A stretch of DNA of 64,000 bases from Ancylostoma caninum (GCA_037903475.1 JBAJFG010000467.1:62001-126000); one strand, 5' to 3'; counted from the stretch's first letter, positions 1 through 12,640 are shown. Notes: generated by a model not told the origin, from the sequence alone. A program made the numbers and translations.

Positions 1-2375
1 CGATGGTAACTCCTATAAGACTTTTAACTTCCAAGCTTTACTGTAGCTGTAGATATGCACGTGTTTTTCTGCTTATCTTAGACAAACGTGCGTTCACATC
101 AATCCCTCTGTACACGAATGTTGGTGGCATAATAATGCATCCAGCAATACATTTCCATCCTGCATTTTCCCTTCGGCTAGCCCCCGCGATACCAATCATA
201 CCTCCGAGATGGTTTTCGCACCTCAGATGCACAAATGAGCCAGCGCGGATCACCAAACATGGCAGTATTTTGCATAAAGACACAGTTTAAATTCGAAAAG
301 GTAATTGAGAAGTTTTAGAAGTTGTTATACTGCAGTTAAACATTAATGTACACAATAATAGGCACTTCTCAGACCAAAAGTCTCCAATTGTCGTGAATTT
401 TTGAAAAAAGTAGAAATTTTCAAATCTAGTGGAATTTAAGAAAACAGCGGCGCAACGCCCTCTTTGCGTCCGTGGTACCGTACTCTGAAATTCTTTTTTT
501 CTGCGAAATTCGGCTCATAGAGCTTCCACAAGCGTTGATTTGATCGCACGCAGTGACGCGTTAAGGAGGGGGTAAGGGGGGGGGGACTGGTCTGAGATAC
601 GGTACCGGTGACTGCCGGTGGCGCTCACACTTGGCTCGCACCTCTAATTATCCGGCTGTCTGGGTAAGAAACGCGACGATCCCCGAAACTTTCGCAAGCA
701 TCGCATTGTGAATTTTGGTCTAAATTTTCTAACTTTTTGTGTGTTTTGCATTGTTATATCGCGTTTTTCCTGTTTATTTGGAATGAGGTATATACTCTTT
801 GTTCAAGCATTATGTTCTATTCCCTGATTCCGTGATTTCGTTTACGATTTCTTTGGTGTCTAACGGAGCGCACTTCATTTTTTGAATGTACTCGTTAAAT
901 ACGTTGTTCGATCTAATCGTTTCGTCTTCAACGGATTTCTGGAATGCTTTCAGGAGTCCCGCGAATCAACATTGGCATTTCTTCTCCAGATGTTCATGAG
1001 GGAGATTGAATACAGCATTGCGAAGTATGTATGTACGCGACTATTGCTTCGTCCATTAGAGGCTTGAACAACTATGTGGTGGGATTCGAGGACTAACGGT
1101 GAACCTCTTCAGAACAAACAGATCCTTTCCTTCAATGATTTAAATCCTATACAGCTGCTTCAGAAACAGAGAAGCATCATTTTTTTTTTCAATTGAAATC
1201 TCCAGTTGTTCATGTTTATGTTTCCGTAAAAGGGTTACAAAGCAAAAATTCAAGATGAAGCACTGATACTTTGGGTTAGATTACGTATGTAGGAGATGCG
1301 AATTTATAACTGAGCAATATTAGCTGACATCCGCTTTTTGCGCAGAAAGTGCCCTTAGGTTCTCTCATCAGACTCTGCATTCGAACCAGCTAGACGTTCG
1401 ATTAATCTGTGTCTGTCGGACACTGACTTTTTTGCCTACCTACTGACTCTTTATGACGTGTCCGCCATGTATATGAGTAAATCCTTTTTGATCCTATCCT
1501 TTTGAAAGTGCATCCCAGGGTATGCCCAGATACATCCATTGCAGAATGAATTATAGTCCATTCAACCGGCAGTCAGTATTGATGGAAGGATCATGGACTG
1601 AAACGCGGCCACTTTCAATCAATATAAAGCATGCTTGATAGTGAACAGTCGCACCACTCACCTCCAGTCCGTGAATACACCACTACCGACTCCTTTCGGA
1701 ATGCCTGGCGATGGAAGTGATAACGGTAGCGAGATAAAAGCGTATCTGTCAACGTAGGAATGAATACCTAGAAGGGCACAGACACCGGTAATCTTCATAG
1801 CCGCGGGCAGTCCACTGCTGTTGGACACACATCTTTCCGAATATCGCCCTCACTTCCATCGTTGAGTGTTGATTCATTCTAAACTGGCAGAGCCGGGAAG
1901 CATCCTCAGAGATTCTAATATCATCTTCGTTCGTTTGACTCCATACAGAGGCATGTAAAATAAAATAAGATAGAATAGGACATGAAGGTAAAAATAGGTG
2001 CCATCAAGCCAACTGAATTTTTTTTCGTTTGTAGAGGAAGACCTGAGTCATTCGCTTCCTTGAAATGAAGGTTGGATTATTGGAATTCCATGTAACAGAA
2101 TTTCGTAAATGGACTTGACGAGGCCAATGGAAAATACTTGCAAAGCGACAATCAACTGCAGAAAGCATCTAAAGGTAGAATTTTCAACGGATTGTGCGGT
2201 TTTCCTAAAATGGACAGTTACAGGGATTCGCTACGGCCACAAAATTTTGAAAGCTCCTCATGCTTAATTGTGAGCGATTGTACCATCGCCGGCAAAAGTC
2301 GGAAGGCTTTTGACGTCCGTTGCTCCGCTCATAGTTTAGCTCATTAGTACAAATGTGCGTGTTGTATCTTGAGGA
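1..2375. other. No gene recognised
   Basis: I find no recognisable gene, RNA or intact mobile element here. The open frames are short and have no convincing splice context or familiar motif. The only low-complexity feature is a run of ten G at 576-585. The stretch could hold intron or decayed repeat sequence whose family I cannot name. Confidence 0.5.
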
Positions 2376-2379
2376 AGTT

Positions 2380-2860
2380 GTAACGATGCAGCTATCGTGC
2401 GATCAGTATAGTTATCGTCTTTTGCTGATTTCGGTATCTCAAGCCACAGTTGCTCACGGATTGAAGTCAATTGGGAAGGTGCGAAAACTCGCTTGATGGG
2501 CACCACATGCTCAGACGCAGCATGACATGGAGCATGACAGGAGTGGATTCTCTATTGTAACGTTCACGGCGTTCCCAATGGGTTGACAAAGGCGTGGATG
2601 CAGAAGACGTCCCCATACCCAACGTGCACGCCAAAACGGTTATGCTCTACGATTCACAGTGATCAGGAAGTCTACATTAAGCAATTGAGGATCCTGAAGG
2701 CGAATCTCGAAAATACGCGCCCGCAGCAGCACGAAGGCTACCTATAGCACGATAACGCTTGGCCACATATTGCAAGAACGACGAAGGCCGAACTGCCTTG
2801 GAATTCTCTGCATGATTTCAAGACAAATTCAGTATTCCAGGACTAGGTAATCTTGCAGTC
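2380..2860 (+). pseudogene. Mariner transposase relic
   Basis: Conceptual translation with frameshifts gives pieces typical of a mariner transposase. A SIGKVRKL-like block near 2470 is followed by the motif that precedes the first catalytic aspartate. Near 2670-2780 there is a VYIKQLRILKANLE block followed by HDNAWPHIARTTKA, which matches the mariner HDNARPH signature around the second catalytic aspartate. Stop codons interrupt the frame and I cannot place terminal repeats. The C-terminal third is unrecognisable, so this is an old, immobile fragment. I assign it to Tc1/mariner generally; the subfamily is uncertain. Confidence 0.6.
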
Positions 2861-3690
2861 ATCCCGTTAGCTATCCGGAAAACAGTCTGTTCTCTAATCC
2901 GTGCACTGAACTATGTGAATCCGCGAAGTTTTTATTTTTACTAATTCAAAGTCCATGAACGTTGCCATAATGCTTCATTTGCGATCTAAACTCTTTGCAA
3001 AAATTTTAAAAGTAAGTGTGTTTTTGTAGTCGCTACAGTGGCTTAATAGTGAAGAAGTTGAAAGAAATCAATCTTGAACTGAGGCCCAGCAGCAAAAGTC
3101 CGATTTGCGCTCTCGGTAAGTCTATAGTTTGAATGACTGAGTGATTTACAAGAATACGATGAAATACATGGTAAAGAGACAAGAATCTCTGGGTAAAAAG
3201 ACACGAAACCGTAAAAATATTAACAAAAGAAGATCTTTTACTGATAGGACACTAAGCCAAAGACGACACCACTATGAAAGTTCGGTTGAACGTTATCGCC
3301 AGGTCTTGGCTAAGAAAAAGTGTGGCATACAAGAAGAATTTAACGGATTAGTCGAGCATTCGACTGTTAAGATCCGCTCAGGGGAAAATGTAAAAGCGGG
3401 GTGATTAACTCACATAACGCGTGTCTGACGGTTTCTGGAGGTGATAATGCAGAGAAGTTTGCTTTCTGGGTTTTATCACCTGATCATGAAATGTTACCAG
3501 GAAAGATTTTTGCTGGTTTTGCTGTACAGTATCACCACGGTCAGACAACATTTAATGGAAACCTGGCTCAGGTTGCTTGAAAATGAATAAACTTTTTGAG
3601 ATCTATATTCCAGTATACATGCATATCTTGGTCAAATCTACCAACGATTTTTTTTTGATGAGTGATTAATATTTCAATTCTCTCATGCAA
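2861..3690. other. Unassigned, one small basic ORF
   Basis: The only open frame of note is 3141-3404 on the plus strand (87 residues, rich in Lys and Arg). I recognise no family in it. A GGTAAGT donor-like site lies near 3114, so part of this stretch could be exon or intron sequence. Nothing supports a gene model strongly. Confidence 0.3.
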
Positions 3691-3695
3691 TAATG

Positions 3696-4606
3696 TTTGG
3701 TTGTTCGGGAAGTAGTTGGATTTTTATGAAATGCGAAGAAAAATTTTATTTCCTCCTAATGAAAGAACATGATCAATGATATATTTCCTATTTTCTTCGA
3801 TTACCTTTTTTCTGGTAATTTCATAATTCCTCTCTCCTACAACTTCTGGTCTTTTTCAGCAAAAAAAAAACGGGGCTACATAACACTAGGCATCCTCATC
3901 TTCAGTAGAGGTTTCCCCCATTGAATTAGTTCTAGAACGATAGAAATAAGTGATATTCAGATGGCACAAGATCAGGGCAATATGGTGGATACAAAATCAA
4001 TTCCCAATCGAGCTCTAGCAAATTTTTGTCGACTCGCAAAAGATGTATGCGGTTTAGCAATGTCTTGGTGGAACACTACTCCTCTGGAACTTCGAAGGTG
4101 TGATATACTTTCAAGTGCTTCCAAGGAGCCAAAATGTCAATGCGGAACTCTCCTGTCGACAACTGATGAAATTAGATGAATCAATTCAAAAAAAACCGAC
4201 CAGAATTAGCGAGTCGCAAAGGAGTGGTCTTCCTCCGAGGCAATGCTGGACCGCATACATCTTTGGCGTCTCGGCAAAAATTATTAGGGCATGATTGGGA
4301 ATTGGTTTTGCATGCACGATATTGCCCTAATCGTGCCATCCAAATATCACTTATTTCGATCGTTCTAGAACTATCGAATGGGGAAACCTTTACCGAAGAT
4401 GAGGATGTCAAATGTCACGTAGCCCATTTTTTGCTGAGAAAGACCAGAAGTTCTAAGGAAGAGGAACTTTGAAATTACGAGAAAGACGGCAAGAGGTAAT
4501 CGAACAAAATAGAAAATATATCAACGATTAATGTTCTTTTATTATGAGAGAACAAATTTGTTTGCGACTCTCAAGAATCCCAAATTACTTCCCGCACAAC
4601 CCAATA
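3696..4606. mobile_element. Head-to-head mariner foldback
   Basis: Two copies of the 3' half of one mariner element face each other, giving an inverted repeat with arms of roughly 430 bp. The right arm, read forward, encodes a mariner C-terminus at about 4200-4530. It has FLRGNAGPHTSLASRQKLL (the HDNARPH region), a HARYCPNRA block in place of HPPYSPDLA, then ETFTEDEDVKCHV, and ends near VIEQNRKYI. The left arm is the reverse complement and has diverged moderately. Both outer ends (about 3696 and 4606) look like a mariner terminal repeat (ACTTCCCGCACAACCCAATA on the right). N-terminal transposase domains are absent from both arms, so it cannot move on its own. Confidence 0.75.
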
Positions 4607-4637
4607 GTACCAGATGTTCTCCAGGTGTCGTGGTTAA

Positions 4638-5074
4638 AGGCAGCACTCACGCTGAAAAAAGTTTTCTCGCATTTGTTCCCATTCTAAAGGAGCCATCAAT
4701 TGGAATGTAACTGCAAAAGGAATCACTCCAAATCCTGCAGTTACTCGAGTAGTAAAACTCGTACGCATGTACAAATGCGCCCGCCATGCTCAACCCCGCC
4801 CCATTCTCTTGATTGTGTGCGGCTGTGTTTCTCAGCTGATACCTGATCGATCAGTATTTTCGGATAGCGGTGATCTTTTCCGCACCTCGGCGGCCGCAGC
4901 CATTTCCGGCGATGAATCTCGTACAAATGCACATGTATTGGCAAAATATAACATGGTATTTCTCGGAAACATAGCCTTTTTTGATGATCTTTCCTCCATT
5001 ATGGGTACTAGAGTAGGCTTCAGAGTAGAATCTCATAAAGAAATCGAAGACGTTTTTTATCGTGAGTGCTGTCT
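4638..5074. mobile_element. TTAA-flanked piggyBac-like MITE
   Basis: The 437-bp element is bounded by TTAA at 4634-4637 and 5075-5078. Its ends are near-perfect inverted copies: AGGCAGCACTCACG on the left and the complement of AGACAGCACTCACGAT on the right. The exact TTAA duplication and the AGGCAG terminus indicate the piggyBac superfamily. There is no transposase frame inside, so it is non-autonomous. Elements with the same TTAA and AGGCAG hallmark lie at 20753-21160 and 56787-57545. Confidence 0.75.
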
Positions 5075-5404
5075 TTAACTGTTGATGTTCCACTATCACT
5101 GGTGGCGGCACTTCCCACCAGCATCTTGGCTGGACCCGGCTCTACACGCAGTTGGTGAGCATCGGCCGTAAAATAAAGCACTCTTGTTTCCAGGGCTTCA
5201 TGGCTTTTATTGCACCGAACTTGAAGGCCAAATACCCTTCGAAGAAAACATTTTCAGCTGACATACTACCTGTGGTTGAAAAAAAGTTTCTCTGGCTGAA
5301 CGGAGAAGCGATATTAAATGGAGCTTCCGTCATACAAGGCGAGAAAACAAGCTAAAAATGAAAAAAAAACTTAAGTGATGGAGGATGAAGTGATCGGCTT
5401 TGAT

Positions 5405-5662
5405 TAATCCGGTTGTGGAATGCATCACACATTCGAGTTCGTGCGAAACAAAATTTGAATCATTTTTCTTCAAAATTTTCAGTAGAATATTCATCTGAGT
5501 ATAGTAAAGGCATTCGAAGCGTATGTGCGCTACACAGGCTTGCGAGGCATTCGGTGTGCCAAGCTAACGCTTCATCTTTCCAGGCTCCGCTCTATAGCAC
5601 TTTACCGACCCTCTGCTGCTCTTCGCCTCTTGCGCCACACGGGCCCACAAAGAAAAGAAACA
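5405..5662 (-). mobile_element. Degenerate SINE-like repeat copy
   Basis: This stretch aligns by eye with 50190-50458. Both contain, in order, a GAATGC...CATTCGA block, an ATCTGAG...GTA.AGGC block, GCGTATGTGC, a TG.ACCAAG/TGTGCCAAG block, GCTTCATC and a TTGCGCCACACG end. Relative to the other copy it has an insertion near 5435-5490 and has lost most of the tRNA-like head. Its presence away from any RTE coding region argues that the repeat moves independently. Confidence 0.5.
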
Positions 5663-7828
5663 AAATTAGTGAAGACAAGAGAACTCAGTAACCGTAACAT
5701 ACCTCTTCACACACAAAAAAGCAAAAAATGAAGACAGAGACTCCCTCAAAAATTCAGAGGCAATTCATATGAATGCTCGCAATAGCGGAGTTAAGTAACT
5801 TAATAACTTTTGAAAACTGGGGTTAACCAATTTAGACTTTAAACTTACATATTAACGATGTAGAGAAAGAAGCTTACACCCAGGAATCCTGAGAAATTAT
5901 ACTTACTTCATGAGCGAGTATTATCACTAGGTCTTCAGTGCTCTTTGCATTGGAAGTCGTAGTAATATACTCGGAGAGTTGTTTTCTTTTTCGAAAATTA
6001 CAGCAATTTTCGCATTGGGGAATCCTTAGAAACCGTCTGCTAAGCTGTTGTCATGGATTTATTTTGTGGACAGCAATATTGAGCACCTCCATATACCTTT
6101 ATCCTTAAATTTTACTTTGGGTTGAATAATTATGAATGTCCGCTGTCTTCGTGATTGTACTTCTCAACCGTCTTAGACCTTCTGGAAGTGCTTATATATT
6201 CCCTTTGAAGAGTGTTTCATAGTTCTGGTATAAAATCTGCTCATTTTCCGTCAACTCCCGATCAATTCGGAAGATGAAAGATTAAAATTGTGGGGAATTC
6301 CTCTGCATAATGTAGAACTTCGGACAAAGGATGTCGCCGGCAGAATCGCACCCAACTCTGTGTAATAGGCTCAGAGAAAATTTGCTTTGCTACTCGGCTA
6401 CATCCATGCGAAAATTGGCTCTTTGAAAATGCTCTCGAGCTTGGGCAACTGGGTGTTGAAAGCCAAACAATCCTTCGATTACATCCCTTTCCAAGTTTTG
6501 AATTGGATGTCCTTCAAGTCAGCGCCTCATAGCCAAGGCTTCACACTACCAGAATATTGTTTGCGTTCGTGGACCAATCACTCCTTAGGAGAGAAAATTC
6601 AAAAAGTTCTCGGAGCCAAAAATTGAGCGTTTGATTTTCATTTTGATCCAGAGCCAGACAAATACTTCAAGGAGAGCATTGGTTATTTGTTGGAAGAGGG
6701 CGGAGAGTCACTGATAAAAAGAAAAGTATCTCTTGGTATCTAAGAAGGGCAAGGTATCTAGATAAAAAGTATCTGGATTGGGCTGCTGAACCCTTGTTTT
6801 GACAAAAAAAATATACTTCTCAAAGCACATTTATATTTTCTCAACCTAATATAATACATGTGCTCGACCAAATGTGAGTTAAAAAAAAGATTATTCGTGC
6901 CGATTCCATGCGAATCACTGAACTTCGAGAGCGTGGACTCTTTGACAGTGAAAAGTTCTCTTTTTAACAGACTCCGAAAATTTGCTTTAGCTCATCCCAG
7001 TGTGGGACCTGCGTGATGAACATGTAGATGGGAATGGCATAGCCGCAATTATGTCGTATGAGGTTTTCTCTTTGAATACTTGTAGGAAGAATTCCCCAGA
7101 GAGTGTCTACGGGCTGCAGCGAGGGCGTACCCTGCCAAGCCTATGGCCACCAGCAGCGGATAGGAGGAGCGCACTAGATAGTGCACTATGTAGATAGATA
7201 CACCCAGAGTCTTGACTACTCTAGTGATAGTTGTCTAGAGGTTATTATGCCCCAGTAGTTAGGGCGATCTATGCGGTATATAATAATTTTCACGTCTGAA
7301 CATACATATAGCATACATATGGGAATAACAAGTCTTCGGCAGTATCCCCGAAAAAAAAAAAACATCAAGTTAATAGGAGTGGAATGGCTCTTAACATCAT
7401 CGAATTCTGAGCCGGATCGGTAGGAAAACTCTATTCGCAAGTGTCTGAAGGTCTGGACGAGCTCTTCGCCCATCATCCATAATAACTCTCTTTAATAATG
7501 AAGTAGGATCGAATCTAATCCCATTTAGATTCAGGGAAATATGCAGAGAGCGTCAATCACGACTGCACCTCCCTAGGCCTGGAGCGCCGCAGCATCACCG
7601 CGGCGCGACTGGACGCTGTGGATGTCGAATGCTGCGTCGCCCGCTCAGCATGGGTTGTGTGGCGCACGAGGACGAGGTAGGTGCAATCGTTATTGACGCT
7701 GCCTGTACTGTTAATGAAAAATGAGTGCTGGATCTTTGCAGCACTACCATAAGCAATGTACGGTATCGTTGAGGTCGATACAAGTTGAGATAAAAAAAAA
7801 TCTAGGTTCATCCCAGGCATTGCCAAAA
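5663..7828. other. No gene recognised
   Basis: I see no recognisable gene. Open frames such as 6387-6626 and 7000-7197 on the plus strand are short and have no motif I can name. A short block at 7085-7150 translates to an FPRECLRAAARAYPAKP-like peptide that looks like decayed repeat coding sequence, but I cannot assign it. Confidence 0.45.
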
Positions 7829-7830
7829 TA

Positions 7831-8165
7831 TTAGGCTGATGCAAAAATAACGCACGTTTTCCCTTGAATCATTTTCAATGTGAGAAATTTCCGGTTTCTC
7901 TTATCACTTGTATGACAAGTTATACATATTCTGTCGCCTCATCGATTTTGAAAAAAGAATTCCCATCTCTGTCGAATTTTTAATTTCGGAATGAAAGATG
8001 CCAAAACAGATTTTTTTGACTAAATTCACCTCTGTAAAGTGAAGATTGGCAGCATCGCATCAGGATTCGTTCAGAATACCATCATAGTTTTAGCTAAGAA
8101 AGCGAGTGCATACTGCCAAGCTGCTTCCGAATTTTTCTACCTGGTGAGTTCTGCTCTGAGATCAA
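7831..8165 (+). mobile_element. Truncated bandit-like mariner
   Basis: The sequence starts with TTAGGCTGATGCAAAAATAA straight after a TA (7829-7830). It then follows the two full mariner copies at 13147 and 59279 block by block: the TTTCGG..TTTCTTATCA region, the ATGCCAAAAC region and the GGCAGCATCGC.AGGA region. Similarity fades after about 8165, so only the 5' quarter is left. It is more diverged from the two full copies than they are from each other, which suggests an older insertion. Confidence 0.7.
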
Positions 8166-9397
8166 TGAAGGTCGTCTCGACTTTTCCACAGGGTGGCCCA
8201 TAATTATAGTGACAGAAACAGACATTCATTTAAAACGCATCCCAAGTTTATCTCAAAATGCTATTTTTGTTCTTTATTGAACAATAAACAAAAATAAAAG
8301 CTGGAAATTATCGTCCCATCTGCTGTTGCATCAACGCTGTTGATAAACCCATTGTCTTGGAAACTGAGCAAGCCGGACGATCCAAGGGGTCAAAACTTGA
8401 GGTTTCTTAGGGATAATTGCCAGAACCACTGAGATCTTCACACATCTTTACTCATTCTGAGTGCGAATCCATGCAGCCCCGACTGGCCCATGAGTAATAG
8501 CAGAAAAAGTCACATCCACACCGTCATTCAAGCCATAAGTCATTCTAGGTCCGTGAGTTCTAATTCATATTGGATCTACTGACAATTATTGCCTACTGCT
8601 GTTAGCGCTTTGATTCGATGATGAGTCACGTTGTAGACGTAATTGTTCGATTCTCCTCGTTCGAAGCCCCACTTGCTTTTACTTTAATTTCTGTGCAGTT
8701 GCAGTCATTGTCTAAACCAGTAAATATTAAGTTTATAAACTATATTTCATTGTATAGTAGTATCTTACTACAGTTTGTTCCAACCATGACGATGGTTGCG
8801 CGTTCGTACATGACGCCTCCTTTTTCCGCCACCCCTTTCACTTGATGGGCTCTCTCCCGTGCTCTTTCCTCTCTAGCGCCTCTCCAAATATCTTCCAAAG
8901 TGGTAACGACTATGAATTCAGGAATAACGTAGCCCTCGCCAGCCTCGTAGTCCACTGTGTAGAGTTCACACTTCACGGCGACAGGAAGAGGTGGGGATGA
9001 TGTATGCAATGGAGCTGGTGGCTAAAAAAACAAAAAAAAATCCCTCACCTAGATAGCCGATTGGTTGCTTAAGCGCTTGAAAATCGACTTTTTTCGAAGT
9101 CCATGCTCTTAAACTGCACAGGCCACCATAACCACCGGCGCTTGGGTAAATTGACGGTGGAGATGGTGGGTGGAAAAGTTTCGGCTTGCACTGCAGACAG
9201 CTGTGCTATGGCCTCCCGAAGATGCAAACACAGACCGAATGACTCACGCGATGACGAAGATGTTTGAGTTCGAACAAGCGGTGCAAGATTACGATTGGCA
9301 GCATGCAATTAACGATATATTGATAATTATTACCAGCGTACAAAATGCATGTAAGACCCATCTCAGACATTCGTGGGGGTCGACTGTAGGTAGAACA
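8166..9397. other. No gene recognised
   Basis: There is no gene I can support. A GGTGGCCCATAATTATAGTGA block at 8191-8211 resembles a transposon end, and a similar GGCCCGTGGTTATAGTGA block occurs near 26815, but no matching inverted end is evident at either site. The start of an open frame at 9170-9676 lies here; its second half is only a translated GC-rich minisatellite. Confidence 0.4.
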
Positions 9398-9434
9398 GGG
9401 GTCCACCCCCAGTTGTACCTGGGGGTGGACCCCC
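9398..9434. repeat. Perfect GC-rich palindrome
   Basis: Arms GGGGTCCACCCCCAG and CTGGGGGTGGACCCC flank a short TTGTAC centre. The hairpin lies directly beside the C-rich minisatellite at 9473-9592. Confidence 0.8.
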
Positions 9435-9472
9435 AATCGCCGGGCACCTACCCCCCACATATGGCCGACGCC

Positions 9473-9592
9473 CCCCCCCCCCCCCACGTGCCCCCACAGA
9501 CGTCCCCCCACGTGCCCCCCGACGTCCCCCCACGTGCCCCCACAGACGTCCCCCCACGTGCCCCCACAGACGTCCCCCCACGTGCCCTCAAT
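9473..9592. repeat. C-rich minisatellite, about 24 bp
   Basis: The unit is close to CACGTGCCCCCACAGACGT plus a C-run, repeated about five times, with one variant copy where CACAGACG is replaced by CCGACG. The minus strand carries evenly spaced G-runs that could form G-quadruplexes. It translates to PRAPTDVP repeats in one frame, which accounts for the proline-rich open frame here. Confidence 0.8.
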
Positions 9593-11810
9593 GCTACCCC
9601 CGACGTACCGAACCACAACATTGAAGCTGGAATTGATCAGCTGCCTCAGGAAAAATCGCTTTCGCTTCACTTTTGATAACATCGTCGTTTATTATTAATT
9701 GCATCAACAACATACAACTAATCGAAAATCGAGTACTCAAGAAAGTGAACATTCAGCCCATTTCGATGTGCCGCTGCATTTTCAAGCACAGATTCGCGGG
9801 TTCTTCTATTGAGCACACTGGGGAATCGTAAAAACCAATTCATACTGCGGCCTATACGACTGCCCTGGATAGTGCAAAGATGGCAACCAAATTCTGACTG
9901 CCAATTGGGTGATCTCAGTAGTGTTTTCAGCGCCTAAACGGGTTGTAAATTTTAAACAGCCTTCCATTTGAAGAAGACCATTGGAAATAAACGTACTGAA
10001 AAATCTATGATAACATGTTTAAGGGCTGGCAAGCAAGTCCACCAAGACCCATTCCTATCCGGCACCTGTGTACCGTCTCTGGCCACCGCGCGCAATTCAT
10101 TTTTAAGCCTGGATTCCAACTTTAGACGCCAAAAATTTGCTGTCATTACTGAACCTCTACCTCGAGAAGAGCTGTGCCATTATAGGCTCGCTCGGACTAG
10201 TACGAATGAAAGTCAGCCCTGCGAAAATCACGGGGAAGCCGAGGGCAAGATAGGAACCCACCGGGTGAGCCGAGGGAATGCTAAAAATCACAACCCGAGG
10301 TTCAGTCTTGTGTAATCTAAGGCATATAAAAACATCTTCACTGATGCAATAAGCTCCACTCAGAGTTTTGCTAGAGCGGGCGACGCAGAGTCATTCGGGC
10401 TGAAACACCATCGTCGGGGTTCCGCCCGTTTTGTGAGTGGGAGCTATGTAAGCAACGGACTCTCAGTCATTCATAAAGAATGGTCAGGTTGGTTCGAATC
10501 CTCTCAGTAATTACTATAGAACAAGGCAAGCACTACGAAAACATGGATGGACCTTGCAAAAAGCCATCTTTTTGTATTTCTGATGAGAATTTGCATACTT
10601 GTGTTGCTTTTATACGCAGGTAGATCACTTTGGATCGAAAATAGAGTCGAGTCCGGAGCTCTCCTGGCTCTCCCGTCCGAGAATGCACGCAAGCAGTGAC
10701 CTAACTGCCAGGGTTGTCGCGCAGTCGTCGTCCACTTGATGGGAATTGGGGACAATGCTGCCGTATGCACTGGATTTGGGGCAATAGCGCCTGACGATCT
10801 GCGACTTCATAGCGGCCTGAACACGCACAGTACTCGGGCGGATAGGAATGCAAGTCCAGTTTTCAGCGGCCCTACAGCGGCCTGAACGCGGCCACTTCTC
10901 GCGACAAAACACCCAAGCGCTCGCTTCGACCCTCGCCCCTCCCTCGTTCCGAACGGGATTTGCCCCCGGAATTGTCTGAGTAATTACCCTATTATAGGGT
11001 AATTTATACTAGCTGCGTGCGTCAGTCGCGCATCAGTCTTACGCATCCATTTGCAAGGGATTTTCCATGAAGACCGGTCAACACGACATGTACATCCTCA
11101 ATGAAAAGAACGCACGGCCGCCGCTAGACCGTGAACGCATGCGTCTGAGCTGCGACTGCGATACGACTGCTATGCGACTGGGGCCTATTCTCCATCATAG
11201 AGACGCACTCGCATCCAGTATAAATTGCCCTTATGAGAACTCGTGAATACTTACCGCCGCTCCAAGGAAGTTAAATGATGAAAGTGAAGGTGAGGGGAAA
11301 TGAAGTTGTTGATTAATTGCATATACACGCGTTATCACGGTCCCGGCGGACAGCAGCACGTCTGGAGAATTCCGGCGGACAGCAGCACGTCGGGGGGTAT
11401 GAGCAGCACGTCGGGGGGTATGAGCAGCACGTTCTGCTATAGCAGAACGTCGAGACACGTTCCCAGTTCAAATAGTGGGCGTGGCGATGGGGGTTCGACC
11501 TGCTGTTCGACGGCACGATTGTCTGAGATACTGGAATGGGGTTCCACGGTCATCAACCCCTACCGTAAACAAAATGTCTTCATCTTTGAAAGAGTTCAGA
11601 ATAATTATACTAGAAAATTGTTCATTAGAATGAGCGAAAATTCTTCTTCCAACATTCAAAACTCAAGTCTCAGAAATGCTCGTCTTGGCCTAGCAACCCT
11701 AGAATCCAGACGCACAATGCTTGATATTTGCATGGAACATAAACTGCTTGACATTGCAACTAACATTAATGCTCTTGGTTTTTTCAGCATTACACTATCA
11801 ATAACTAGGG
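9593..11810. other. No gene recognised; small palindromes
   Basis: No gene is recognised. Structures visible are a perfect palindrome at 10982-11004 (AATTACCCTAT and its complement), a short tandem GGTATGAGCAGCACGTCGGG repeat at about 11340-11430, and a perfect 22-bp palindrome at 11429-11450 (ACGTTCTGCTA and its complement). Open frames such as 9968-10315 carry no motif I know. Confidence 0.45.
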
Positions 11811-11812
11811 GT

Positions 11813-11813
<1 letters not shown>

Positions 11814-11902
<89 letters not shown>
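11814..11902. repeat. (TG)n microsatellite
   Basis: An almost uninterrupted TG dinucleotide tract. The cysteine-valine open frames over it are artefacts. Confidence 0.98.
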
Positions 11903-11904
<2 letters not shown>

Positions 11905-12357
11905 CTTCCACGTTCAGGTGTGTTCTAGGGTACTGCGAAGGATTTGTTTGGTGGTACAAGTTGAGTTTCGTTTCACTAAGCCACGTTCTAGCCCCGCGTT
12001 CTGATCTTTTCTAATCTTTCACGAGTTAGACGTGTTACCTTGTGATTTCTGTGAGGTGGGGTGGAGGTCTTGCACCGATTTCACCACAAAACCACACCGG
12101 AATGCGAAAAATCAAAGTGTTGGAGCGCAGGACTACCTTACATCCACCTATCATGACTTACAATAACGGGCTTAGCTGTTTTCACGTCTGCCAGTATATA
12201 AGTATGTATATGTGTCAGATCGTTACGAAATTCTAAGATTGGTCAGTGATCGTGATTGTGTGATGATTGCAAGATCATATAAAAGGCTACGATCAGGTGT
12301 GGTATGGTCGAGTGGGGTGAAGAGGAGGTCAAGCGGGAGGCTGAATGATGACACCCG

Positions 12358-12396
12358 TTGGACTGTTGGACCTATACAATAGGTCCAACAGTTCAA
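12358..12396. repeat. Palindrome at minisatellite edge
   Basis: TTGGACTGTTGGACCTA and its exact inverse flank a 5-bp centre. The hairpin sits at the boundary of the minisatellite that follows. Confidence 0.8.
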
Positions 12397-12640
12397 TGGG
12401 TGCGCCGGCGCCCAAAAGTGGGGAGACGGGTCCACCGCCGTGGTGAGGGTGCGCTGCGCCCAGAAGTGGGAGAGCCGGGTCCACCGCTGCGATATGGGTG
12501 CGCCGGCGCCCAGAAGTAGGGAAGACCCACCCACCACTTTGATAAGGGTGTACCGGTGCCCAAAAGTGGGGGAGACGGGTCCACGGCTGTGATAAGGGTG
12601 CGCCATAGTCCAAAAGTGCTCGAACGCCTGGAGACAGGCC
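12388..12640. repeat. GC-rich minisatellite, array 1
   Basis: There are about five copies of a unit beginning GGTGCGCCGGCGCCCAAAAG and ending near GGGTCCACCGC. The spacing is mostly near 49 bp, shorter than the 59 bp of arrays 2 and 3. The shared GGTGCGCCGGCG, CCAAAAG and GGGTCCA blocks show it is the same family. Confidence 0.8.

Noticed and set aside
7834..7837. Nematode telomere repeat TTAGGC
   Set aside because: It occurs only singly, here as the first bases of a mariner end; no TTAGGC array exists in the window.
9170..9676. Proline-rich 168-codon protein
   Set aside because: The C-terminal half is the C-rich minisatellite and the N-terminal half has no recognised domain or splice support.
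11300..12004. 234-codon plus-strand ORF
   Set aside because: About 40 codons are the (TG)n tract, the start lies in a short tandem repeat, and the rest has no known motif.
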